Source: Deltaproteobacteria bacterium
GTDB taxonomy: Bacteria; Campylobacterota_A; Desulfurellia; JAGGSF01
Reading direction: 5' to 3'
Assembly: GCA_021159305.1 (NCBI GenBank)
Contig: JAGGSB010000013.1
Coordinates: forward strand, 1-39,993
DNA length: 39,993 bases
Shown: positions 25,858-33,155 of the stretch, piece by piece
Position numbering within the stretch: position 1 is the stretch's first letter
Layout: each line of letters starts with the position of its first letter
Notes under the pieces: model-generated
Told to the model about the DNA's origin: nothing
The model's input: only the letters and a program-made list of their open reading frames with translations
Databases searched by the model: none
Position numbers and translations under genes: made by a program

Positions 25858-26623
25858 TCTTCATTGTATACAACCCCGAAGGTTTGTTTATTATCCACAA
25901 AGCGGCTTTTACCGCTCCTTGAGCAAAGGTTTCTCTGGATTGGGCACGATGGGTAATCTCTAACCTTTCTCCTATGCCGGCAAAGGTAACGGTGTGTTCT
26001 CCCACTACATCACCTCCTCTCAAAGAGAGAATGCCGATTTCCTTATCCTTCCTTTCTCCTACTATGCCTTTTCTCCCATATACTGCTACATTTTCTAATT
26101 CTTCTCCCATTGCCTGAGCAATGATTTGTGCTATCTTCATCGCCGTTCCTGAAGGAGCATCCTTTTTTAATCTATGGTGCATCTCCATTATTTCTACATC
26201 AAAATCCTTTATAAGAATAGGTGCTATCCTTTCTACGATGGTAAATAAGGTATTCACGCCCACACTCATGTTTGGAGACATAACAATGGAAATATTTTTA
26301 GATGCTTCTTTAATTTTTTCTATTCCTTTTTCGTCTATACCCGTGGTGCCGATGACCATTTTCTTGCCTACTTTTAGATGAGAAATTGTAGCCTCTGGTG
26401 TAGAAAATTCTATTATTACATCTCCTGCAGCCTTTCCTATATCACCGGTGATTTGTATGTCTTTTTTTGGCAAGCCTGCAATTTCTCCTATATCCATTCC
26501 GATATAGGAGGAACCTGTGGCTTCGACTCCTCCAGAAACTTCTATTCCCTCTGCATTTTCAACGGCTCTTGTGATCATTCTACCCATCCTTCCGCCTGCT
26601 CCGCAGATTATGACTTGAATCAT
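25841..26623 (-). CDS. dapB: 4-hydroxy-tetrahydrodipicolinate reductase
   Basis: Reduces HTPA in the lysine/DAP pathway. Nucleotide-binding CGAGGRMGRMI (residues 7-17), catalytic EMHHRLKKDAPSGTA with the His-His and Lys, GRKGIVGERKDKEIGI and GEHTVTFAG are all present. Length 260 is normal. The start has ggggaga upstream, 9 nt after dapA. Confidence 0.96.
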   Translation of the reverse strand: MIQVIICGAGGRMGRMITRAVENAEGIEVSGGVEATGSSYIGMDIGEIAGLPKKDIQITGDIGKAAGDVIIEFSTPEATISHLKVGKKMVIGTTGIDEKGIEKIKEASKNISIVMSPNMSVGVNTLFTIVERIAPILIKDFDVEIMEMHHRLKKDAPSGTAMKIAQIIAQAMGEELENVAVYGRKGIVGERKDKEIGILSLRGGDVVGEHTVTFAGIGERLEITHRAQSRETFAQGAVKAALWIINKPSGLYTMKNVLGL

Positions 26624-26632
26624 ATCTCTCCC

Positions 26633-27511
26633 CTAAATGAGATTATAAGACTGAAGAACAGCCTTTAATTTTTCCTTACTTGCATTCCCCATTTTGCACA
26701 AAGGTAGTTTAAATTCCTCTTCTACCAGTCCCATCAAATGACATGCCGTTTTTACAGGAATGGGATTTGTTTCAATGAACATTGCCTCATGCAGAGGATG
26801 GAGATAATGGTGCAGCTCTTTTGCTTTTTCAAAATCCCCGTTAAGAATAGCATCTACCTGTTCTGAAACAGGTTTTGGAGCAACATTTGCCGTTACAGAA
26901 ATAACACCTACTGCCCCCAGAGCCATCATAGGAAAGGTGAGAAAATCATCTCCGCTGATAACAACAAAATCGGACGGCGTATTTTCAATGATCTGGCTCA
27001 CCTGCCTCAAACTTCCGCTTGCTTCTTTTATTCCAATGATATTCTCTATTTGTGACAGCCTAATTACTGTTTCGGGTAATATGTTTACACTTGTTCTTCC
27101 AGGAACATTGTATAGAACAATAGGAATATCCACTTCTCTTGCAATATATGCATAGTGTTCATACAGTCCTTGCTGCGTGGGTTTATTGTAATACGGGGTG
27201 ACGGAAAGAATAGCATCTGCACCTGCCTCTTTTGCATTTTCTGCCAATTTTACTACCTTTTTAGTATCATTTGTTCCTGCGCCGGCTAAAACCCCTATAT
27301 TTTTTTTACTGCATTCTTCCACTGTAATTTCAACCAGCCTCCTGTACTCTGAGATATCCATTGTTACGGCTTCGCCCGTTGTTCCGGCAGGAACAATAAC
27401 ATCTATACTATTGTCTATCTGTCTTCTTACTAATTTCCTATATATTTCCTCATCTATCTCGCCATTCCTAAAAGGGGTAATAATGGCGACCATCGCTCCT
27501 TTAATGTCCAT
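26633..27511 (-). CDS. dapA: 4-hydroxy-tetrahydrodipicolinate synthase
   Basis: Condenses pyruvate with aspartate semialdehyde. A TIM barrel with AIITPF, GTTGEAVTM, SVTPYYNKPTQQGLYEHY (catalytic Tyr), Schiff-base Lys in IIGIKEASG, and VISGDD. I take ATG 27511 as the start (292 residues) because ggaggtg ends just upstream and dapF stops 2 nt before it. The longer frame from 27523 would begin inside dapF and contain the Shine-Dalgarno. Confidence 0.96.
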   Translation of the reverse strand: MDIKGAMVAIITPFRNGEIDEEIYRKLVRRQIDNSIDVIVPAGTTGEAVTMDISEYRRLVEITVEECSKKNIGVLAGAGTNDTKKVVKLAENAKEAGADAILSVTPYYNKPTQQGLYEHYAYIAREVDIPIVLYNVPGRTSVNILPETVIRLSQIENIIGIKEASGSLRQVSQIIENTPSDFVVISGDDFLTFPMMALGAVGVISVTANVAPKPVSEQVDAILNGDFEKAKELHHYLHPLHEAMFIETNPIPVKTACHLMGLVEEEFKLPLCKMGNASKEKLKAVLQSYNLI

Positions 27512-27513
27512 AT

Positions 27514-28320
27514 TCACCTCCATGCCTCATCACTCATAACTCCCTTACAAACAGAATTTGTTTTCCCCTCCAACATTACCTCTTCCATGCCTTGAAAATA
27601 TACGGTAAGTTCTTCTCCCCCTCTTGTCTTCACTAAAACGGGGGTTTTCAACATACCTAAAGCACCCCCTATCAGTGCACTGGCTACAGAGCCCGTTCCG
27701 CAAGCCAGTGTTTCTCCCTCTACACCCCGTTCATATGTTCTTATTATTATGTATTTTTCACCGATAATCTTCATGAAGTTCACATTTGTTCCTTGTTTAA
27801 ACATCTTTGAATATCTGGTTTCCCTTCCTATCTTCATTATATCTATATTTTCTACATTCTCTACAAGATAAACTACATGGGGGACACCAGTATTTATGAA
27901 GTAGCCTTCTCTACCATTTATGTCTATTTTCTTAAATGAGGATGGTTTGGTAAGTTCCACCTTTACTCTATTTTCATTAACAATCCAGGCATGAATGGGG
28001 CCAGCTTGAGTGCGAAAACACATCTTATCCTTAGCTATCCCCTTTTCATGGGCAAAACGGGCGGCACATCGGGAGCCATTTCCGCACATTTCCACCTCAC
28101 TGCCATCATTGTTAAAGAATCTCCAGGCAAAATCTAATTCATCATCATTTTCTACGAGTATCACACCGTCTGCACCAATGGATAATCTTCTCCTGCATAT
28201 ATTTACAATAAACTGTTTTAAACTTACATCAATTGTTTTTTCCACCATCTTTGAACGGTTATCAATGATGATGAAATCATTCCCACTACCATTCATCTTC
28301 CAGAATTCAATCTGTCTCAT
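27514..28320 (-). CDS. dapF: Diaminopimelate epimerase
   Basis: Interconverts LL- and meso-DAP. The N-terminal WKMNGSGNDFIIID is followed by catalytic Cys in MCGNGSRCAARFA and the second catalytic Cys in LACGTGSVASA. Length 268 is typical. Its start overlaps lysA by 14 nt. Presence of dapF implies an LL-DAP route (succinylase, acetylase or DapL), whose enzymes are not in the window. Confidence 0.96.
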   Translation of the reverse strand: MRQIEFWKMNGSGNDFIIIDNRSKMVEKTIDVSLKQFIVNICRRRLSIGADGVILVENDDELDFAWRFFNNDGSEVEMCGNGSRCAARFAHEKGIAKDKMCFRTQAGPIHAWIVNENRVKVELTKPSSFKKIDINGREGYFINTGVPHVVYLVENVENIDIMKIGRETRYSKMFKQGTNVNFMKIIGEKYIIIRTYERGVEGETLACGTGSVASALIGGALGMLKTPVLVKTRGGEELTVYFQGMEEVMLEGKTNSVCKGVMSDEAWR

Positions 28321-29551
28321 AAGCTGTCAAATCCTCTAATGATTCCCTTCTCCTTATAATTCTCCAGTTTTTCCCATTTACTAAAACCTCACACGCCTTT
28401 AAGCGGGCATTATAGTTGCTGGACATAGAGAAACCATAAGCGCCGCAGGAGTGCACTGCTAAATACTCCCCCTCCTCTACATCTTCTATAAAGCGTTCCT
28501 GAGCCAGGAAATCACATGATTCGCAGATAGGACCTACAACATCCATTTTTTCTTTGTTTCTTTTCTTGGTGATTACAGGGAGTATTTCATGGTAGGCATT
28601 GTAAAGAGCAGGTCTTATAAGGTCATTCATTCCTCCATTGGTGATAAGAAATCTTTTTGCTCCATTTTCTTTTTTATACAGGACTTTTACTACCAATATA
28701 GCACTATTTCCTGCTAAAAATCTCCCCGGCTCAAATATCCATACAATTTCATCTCTTAAGGGAGAAAATGCACTTACTATCGCTTTTTTATATTCATTTA
28801 AGGAAGGAATCTTTTCATCTTTATATGTTATGCCCAATCCCCCTCCTACATCTATATATCTTATGTTTATATCCTTTTCTTTCAATTTCAAAACAAGTTG
28901 AAAAATCTTTTCGCTGCTTTCTCTTAAAGGGGACAGGTCTGTAAGTTGTGAACCGATGTGAAAGTGAATGCCTGCCACATCTATACAGCTTAGGCCTTTT
29001 GCATGCTGGTAAATATTTAGTGCCTCATCATAGGGAACACCGAATTTATTTTTTTTCAAACCGGTGGAAATATAAGGATGCGTTTTGGGGTCTATCTCCG
29101 GATTGACACGCACCGCGATTCGGGCTTTTTCCTTTTTGGAACAGGCAATTTTATTTATTTTTTTTAGTTCACTTAAAGATTCTACATTGAACATGAGTAT
29201 ATCTTTATCCAGTGCATATTCAATTTCCCAATCTTCTTTTCCTGCCCCGGCGAAGACAATTTTAGAAGATGGGATATTTGCTTTTTTTGATATGTAAAGT
29301 TCTCCACCTGATACGATATCTGCGCCACTCCCCAGGTTAGAAAGTATTTTTAATAGTGATAAATTGTTGTTTGCCTTCACTGCAAAGCAAATGATATGTT
29401 TTTCTGAAAATGTTTTGGAAAAGTCCAAAAACTGCTGTTTTAGATAATTTTCAGAATAAATGAAGACTGGTGTTTTTATTTTTTCGGCAATCTCTCTAAC
29501 TGCCACATCTTCGCAAAAAAGCTCTTTATTCCTGTAATGAAAGGCATCCAT
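28307..29551 (-). CDS. lysA: Diaminopimelate decarboxylase
   Basis: Decarboxylates meso-DAP to lysine. A PLP alanine-racemase-fold protein with Lys in CFAVKANNN, GIHFHIGSQLTDL, DVGGGLGITY, EPGRFLAGN, GPICESCDFLA and the C-terminal HSCGAYGFSM. Length 414 is typical, and MDAFHYRN is the usual beginning of the family. No Shine-Dalgarno precedes the ATG, and a near-perfect promoter ends 6 nt before it. First gene of lysA-dapF-dapA-dapB-purF-helicase. Confidence 0.96.
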   Translation of the reverse strand: MDAFHYRNKELFCEDVAVREIAEKIKTPVFIYSENYLKQQFLDFSKTFSEKHIICFAVKANNNLSLLKILSNLGSGADIVSGGELYISKKANIPSSKIVFAGAGKEDWEIEYALDKDILMFNVESLSELKKINKIACSKKEKARIAVRVNPEIDPKTHPYISTGLKKNKFGVPYDEALNIYQHAKGLSCIDVAGIHFHIGSQLTDLSPLRESSEKIFQLVLKLKEKDINIRYIDVGGGLGITYKDEKIPSLNEYKKAIVSAFSPLRDEIVWIFEPGRFLAGNSAILVVKVLYKKENGAKRFLITNGGMNDLIRPALYNAYHEILPVITKKRNKEKMDVVGPICESCDFLAQERFIEDVEEGEYLAVHSCGAYGFSMSSNYNARLKACEVLVNGKNWRIIRRRESLEDLTAYETD

Positions 29552-29557
29552 GTGAGA

Positions 29558-29586
29558 AATATAGAAGAGATAAGATTTTTTGTCAA
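29558..29586 (-). promoter_or_regulatory. lysA operon promoter, leaderless geometry
   Basis: Minus strand: consensus TTGACA (29586-29581), a 17-nt spacer, and TATATT (29563-29558), then 6 nt (tctcac) to the ATG at 29551. The +1 is predicted at the start codon. This is the best sigma70-like match in the window. Confidence 0.7.
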
Positions 29587-29633
29587 ACTTAAAGTCTTAA
29601 AGTTTGTAAAAATTTGAAATTTTTGTCAAACTT
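29577..29633. repeat. Repeat cluster upstream of lysA: 14-nt direct repeat and two palindromes
   Basis: TTTTTGTCAAACTT occurs at 29577-29590 and again at 29620-29633, 43 bp apart (about four helical turns). Between them lie an 11-bp-arm inverted repeat (29584-29606, one mismatch) and a perfect 17-nt palindrome, AAAAATTTGAAATTTTT (29608-29624). Each direct repeat carries a TTGACA on the minus strand; the downstream one is the lysA -35 box. This may be an operator, or partly a weak marC terminator. Confidence 0.6.
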
Positions 29634-30256
29634 TATGATAATAGAAAAAACTCTTTTATTCCATCAATAACAAACTGCACGGATATAACGGCTAAGATAA
29701 GTCCCATTAATCGGGTAAAGATATTTAGTCCTGTAGGTCCCAGGATGCGATGGATGGAAACAGCCTGTTTTAATATAAAGAATGCGAAGAATAGTGTAAG
29801 CATGATTGCAGCTATTGTTATATATGTATCATATTGCCGCGAACTACTTGTAAAAACAATGACAGTGGTAATGGCGCCTGGACCAGCCAGCATCGGTATG
29901 CCTATGGGAACGATACCCACCTCTTCTTGTTCAAAACCCTTTTCTTCTTCCTCTGGTGTTGTTTTCAGTCGTGTTCTCTTTGCCTGAAGCATCCCTAATG
30001 CAATGATGAATATGATTATTCCGCCTGCAATGCGGAAGGCAGGTATGGTTATACCAAAAAATTCCAATATGATATCACCTGCAAAGGCAAAAATTATTAA
30101 AACAAAAGCAGCTGTTAAACAGGCAAGCTGAACGGTATGTTTGATGCGTTTTTTAGAATAATTGTGAGTAAGTGCAATAAACAATGGTAAAAGACCGATG
30201 GGATCAACAATAATAAAAATAGCGACAAATATTCTTAAAAAATCTACAATCATCAT
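29633..30256 (-). CDS. MarC (UPF0056) family membrane protein
   Basis: A 207-residue protein with six membrane segments. Family motifs are FVAIFIIVDPIGLLPLFIALT (shown by its DPIG core), GITIPAFRIAGGIIIF, VPIGIPMLAGPGAITTVI and ILGPTGLNIFTRLMGLILA. MarC proteins were once linked to antibiotic resistance, but this is not supported; the function is unknown, with a transport role suggested. Two adjacent ATGs (30256, 30253). The second fits a leaderless mRNA from the promoter just upstream. It lies 81 nt before lysA on the same strand. Confidence 0.9.
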   Translation of the reverse strand: MMIVDFLRIFVAIFIIVDPIGLLPLFIALTHNYSKKRIKHTVQLACLTAAFVLIIFAFAGDIILEFFGITIPAFRIAGGIIIFIIALGMLQAKRTRLKTTPEEEEKGFEQEEVGIVPIGIPMLAGPGAITTVIVFTSSSRQYDTYITIAAIMLTLFFAFFILKQAVSIHRILGPTGLNIFTRLMGLILAVISVQFVIDGIKEFFLLS

Positions 30257-30259
30257 TCA

Positions 30260-30289
30260 AATATGCCCTATGTGATGTTTTTGTGTCAA
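30260..30289 (-). promoter_or_regulatory. marC promoter, leaderless geometry
   Basis: Minus strand: TTGACA (30289-30284), an 18-nt spacer, and CATATT (30265-30260). Six nt separate the -10 from the second ATG at 30253, and 3 nt from the first at 30256. There is no Shine-Dalgarno. Confidence 0.55.
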
Positions 30290-30320
30290 GGAAAGTAAAA
30301 CTTTTGTTTTATTTTCCTTG
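30287..30320. repeat. 15-bp inverted repeat between the divergent marC and M29 peptidase promoters
   Basis: Arms CAAGGAAAGTAAAAC (30287-30301) and GTTTTATTTTCCTTG (30306-30320) pair with one mismatch (a G-T wobble in RNA) around TTTT. The left arm overlaps the marC -35 box. No gene ends here, so an operator is more likely than a terminator. Confidence 0.7.
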
Positions 30321-30341
30321 CAACTGCTAAAGGCAAGATAG

Positions 30342-30370
30342 TTGACTTACTCAGGAATTTGTTTTAAAAA
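30342..30370 (+). promoter_or_regulatory. M29 peptidase operon promoter, leaderless geometry
   Basis: TTGACT at 30342-30347, a 17-nt spacer, and TAAAAA at 30365-30370, then 6 nt (taaagc) to the ATG at 30377. The +1 is predicted at the start codon. There is no Shine-Dalgarno. Confidence 0.6.
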
Positions 30371-30376
30371 TAAAGC

Positions 30377-31477
30377 ATGAAAGCGATAGAAAATCTATTC
30401 AGAACAAACTTGGATGTAAAAAAGGATGAAAGAGTTCTCGTATTTACAGATACAATAAATGAGAAGGAAAAACTATCTTCTAAGGAAAAAGAAAGAAGAG
30501 AAAGATTGCCCCTGTTGGCTAAACAAATACAAATGGTAGGAGAAAAATATTGTCATATTTCCTTCTTCTCTTATCCTGCTTTGATGTCTCATGGAAAAGA
30601 ACCGCCAAAAGAAATGTGGGAAGAAGTATTTGGAAAAGAAAATATAAGAAAGATAGAACAATTCTGGCAAAAGATAGAGGGAAAAACACTAACAGAGGAT
30701 GAAGAAAAGAAGATAAAAAATACACTGCGCAATACTCATTATGATGCCTTTATTGCATTATCAAACTTTTCTACCACCCATACCCTATTCAGGCGCATAC
30801 TAACAGATGTATGCAAAACAAGGTATGCCAGTATGCCACTGTTTGATGAAGAAATGTTTTCTGGTCCTATGGCTGTAGACTGGCAGAAGATGTGGCAAAG
30901 AACAGAAAAGGTAAAAAATATATTGAATGAAACAAAAATGGTAGAGATTTTTACACCTCAGGGTACACATCTTGAAATCTATCTGAATGGAAGGAATATC
31001 CTTTCTGATACCGGTGATTTGAGTAAAAGGGCCTCCTGCAGCAATTTGCCAGCAGGTGAGGTATACTTTGCTCCTAAGGAAGGAAAAACAAAAGGAACAA
31101 TGGTTATTGAGTATTCACCTACATATAGATTAAAAAACCCTCTTATACTGCATATAGAAAAAGGAAATTTGTCAAGCATAGAAGGTGATGACTCCTTTAA
31201 GGAAAGATTAAATGCTATCTTTGAAAGAATGCCCTTAGCTAAGAATGTAGCAGAACTGGGTATAGGAACAAATGATAAGGCAAAAAGGGCAGATAATATA
31301 TTAGAAGCAGAAAAGATATTGGGCACGGTGCATATAGCATTTGGAGACAATGCATCTTTCGGTGGTAATGTTTCTGTCCCCTTTCACGAAGATTATATCC
31401 AATTTTATCCCACTGTAGTTTTGCACAAAGAAACAGGCAATTTTCTTCTCCTACAGGGAGGAGAATTGTGCATATAA
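30377..31477 (+). CDS. M29-family (AmpS-like) metallo-aminopeptidase
   Basis: A 366-residue protein. The C-terminal half carries the M29 metal-site segments: NLPAGEVYFAP (Glu ligand), VAELGIGTN, then AEKILGTVHIAFGDN (Glu and His ligands) and a late His in VVLHKETG. The N-terminal half is more divergent, with a lysine- and glutamate-rich stretch (residues 30-45). Family members release N-terminal amino acids and depend on Co, Zn or Mn. First gene of the unit reaching to 35203; the downstream gene overlaps by 10 nt. Confidence 0.85.
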   Translation: MKAIENLFRTNLDVKKDERVLVFTDTINEKEKLSSKEKERRERLPLLAKQIQMVGEKYCHISFFSYPALMSHGKEPPKEMWEEVFGKENIRKIEQFWQKIEGKTLTEDEEKKIKNTLRNTHYDAFIALSNFSTTHTLFRRILTDVCKTRYASMPLFDEEMFSGPMAVDWQKMWQRTEKVKNILNETKMVEIFTPQGTHLEIYLNGRNILSDTGDLSKRASCSNLPAGEVYFAPKEGKTKGTMVIEYSPTYRLKNPLILHIEKGNLSSIEGDDSFKERLNAIFERMPLAKNVAELGIGTNDKAKRADNILEAEKILGTVHIAFGDNASFGGNVSVPFHEDYIQFYPTVVLHKETGNFLLLQGGELCI

Positions 31478-32433
31478 TATACTTTATACTCTTTATTTTT
31501 TCTTTCATTGTTGCTTTTATTCTATTTCCTTATCACATTAAATGTTTTGTTAGAAGGAAAATTACAGGAAAGGACATGCACAAAAAAGGTGAAAGGATGG
31601 TCCCGGAGATGGGGGGTATGGTTACCGTCTTTTCCTTTTCCTTAGGTATTGTTTTACTTATAGGATGGAAAACATTCTTACAGAAGGATCTTCCAGTAGA
31701 TATTTCTTCTTTACTTTCCGTTTTGTCTGTTGTTCTTATGATAGGTTTGATAGGTGTTATGGATGATTTTTTGAATATTAGACAAAAAATTAAAGCCATT
31801 CTCCCCTTATTCGCTGCCTTGCCACTATCTGCCATTAAAGCCGGTACACCAACCATGTTTCTTCCCTTTATAGGTCAGGTTTATTTTGGTATTTTTTATC
31901 CACTTTTACTTGTTCCCATCGGTGTAACAGGTGCTTCTAATGCATGGAACATGCTGGCAGGATTTAACGGACTGGAAGTAGGAATGGGCATTGTAGCTAT
32001 GATTTTTTTATCTGTTGTTGCTTACCTGGTAGGATCTACAACTGCACTCTATATTTTAGCCGTAGCATTGGGGGCGCTTTTTGCTACTTTATATTACAAC
32101 TGGTACCCGGCCAAGGTTTTCATCGGTGATGCAGGAACACTATCCATAGGGGCAATTATCGCCTGCTGTGTAATTTTAGGTAATTTTGAAAAGGCAGGTG
32201 TCATTATCGTTATTCCCCATATTGTTGATTTTTTAATAAAATTGCCTCATAGGTTACCAGAGAGTTTTGGTTTGTATAAAAATGGTAAACTCTATTGCCC
32301 CAATAATAAGCCCGTAGGCTTATGTCAGCTTATTATGAAGATTTTCAAAGGCATCAGTGAAAGGAATCTAGTTTTACTCCTGATGGGTATTGAGACAATA
32401 TTTGGGGTAGTAGCGGTTCTGGTTTATCTATGA
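31468..32433 (+). CDS. GPT-type (archaeal/eukaryal-like) polyprenyl-phosphate GlcNAc-1-phosphate transferase
   Basis: A 321-residue membrane protein of the MraY/WecA/GPT superfamily with about ten helices. Motifs in order: Asp pair at about 99-100 (GVMDDFLNIRQKIKA), ASNAWNMLAGFNGLEVG, YPAKVFIGDAGTLSIGA, and IPHIVDFLIKLPHRLP. The NMLAGFNGLE and PHIVDF segments, and the tail with GKLYCPNNKPVGL, are closer to archaeal and Alg7/DPAGT1-like enzymes than to MraY or WecA. The likely reaction is transfer of a sugar-1-phosphate from a UDP-sugar to a lipid phosphate. GTG start with gggagga upstream. Confidence 0.85.
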   Translation: MHIIYFILFIFSFIVAFILFPYHIKCFVRRKITGKDMHKKGERMVPEMGGMVTVFSFSLGIVLLIGWKTFLQKDLPVDISSLLSVLSVVLMIGLIGVMDDFLNIRQKIKAILPLFAALPLSAIKAGTPTMFLPFIGQVYFGIFYPLLLVPIGVTGASNAWNMLAGFNGLEVGMGIVAMIFLSVVAYLVGSTTALYILAVALGALFATLYYNWYPAKVFIGDAGTLSIGAIIACCVILGNFEKAGVIIVIPHIVDFLIKLPHRLPESFGLYKNGKLYCPNNKPVGLCQLIMKIFKGISERNLVLLLMGIETIFGVVAVLVYL

Positions 32434-33155
32434 TTACATTTAAGATTTTGCAACAGTTTTTACTTCCCAGTGTATTTTTATTTGTATTACTTATCATTGG
32501 TTTAATTCTCTTCAGTAAAAGGATAGGGAAGATTTTAGTGATACTTTCTGTTTTTTTATATTATATCTTTTCTATTTCCCCTACTGCTGATCTAATCATT
32601 TACCCTCTGGAAGGAAAATATAGACAATGCAGGAAGCATCTAAATACAGTTGTTGTTTTAACAGGTGGTGTGAAACACGGCGATCTGCCTTTAACCAGCA
32701 AATTGAGTAAAAGCATGCTGTATAGAACAATAGAGGCATTACGCATATCTTTTGAAAACAATAAAAATGTAAGAATCATTATCTCTGGCAGAAGTCCCAT
32801 GAATGAAAAGGAAAGAGAGGCAATATTTGTAGAAGAATTCATGAAGAGATTTGGTGTTCCAGAGGAAAAGATAATAGTGGATACAAGGTCAAGGAATACA
32901 CGGGAAAGTGCCTTTAATTTGAAACTATCTTTAAGAAAAAAACCATTTCTTCTGGTAACCTCTGCTTATCATATGCCCCGTGCTCTATATATATTTAAGA
33001 GGTATGGCACAAATCCTATACCCTGTCCCTGCGATTTTGAGAGAGACAAACAATACAACATTTTAGATTTTTTCCCTAATCCCCGAAACTTGAGAAAATG
33101 CAACTTAGCATTTCACGAATATTTTGGCATTCTGTGGTATCATGTGGGATTTTGA
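32430..33155 (+). CDS. YdcF/ElyC-like DUF218 family membrane protein
   Basis: Two N-terminal membrane helices (about 10-28 and 33-50), then the DUF218 fold. Motifs: VVVLTGGV, an IIISGRSP strand-loop, VDTRSRNTRESAFN and LLVTSAYHMPRAL. These match the ElyC/SanA/YdcF group (241 residues, typical). ElyC is known to affect envelope polymer synthesis dependent on the undecaprenyl-phosphate carrier, which suits its place behind a lipid-phosphate sugar transferase. ATG overlaps the preceding stop by 4 nt. Confidence 0.87.
   Translation: MITFKILQQFLLPSVFLFVLLIIGLILFSKRIGKILVILSVFLYYIFSISPTADLIIYPLEGKYRQCRKHLNTVVVLTGGVKHGDLPLTSKLSKSMLYRTIEALRISFENNKNVRIIISGRSPMNEKEREAIFVEEFMKRFGVPEEKIIVDTRSRNTRESAFNLKLSLRKKPFLLVTSAYHMPRALYIFKRYGTNPIPCPCDFERDKQYNILDFFPNPRNLRKCNLAFHEYFGILWYHVGF

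Noticed and set aside
27512-27523. Longer DapA starting at ATG 27523
   Set aside because: The added codons form the Shine-Dalgarno for ATG 27511 and overlap the dapF stop.
29584-29624. Rho-independent terminator between marC and lysA
   Set aside because: The hairpins are almost all A-T pairs and have no proper G-C stem followed by a T-run; recorded as a repeat cluster instead.
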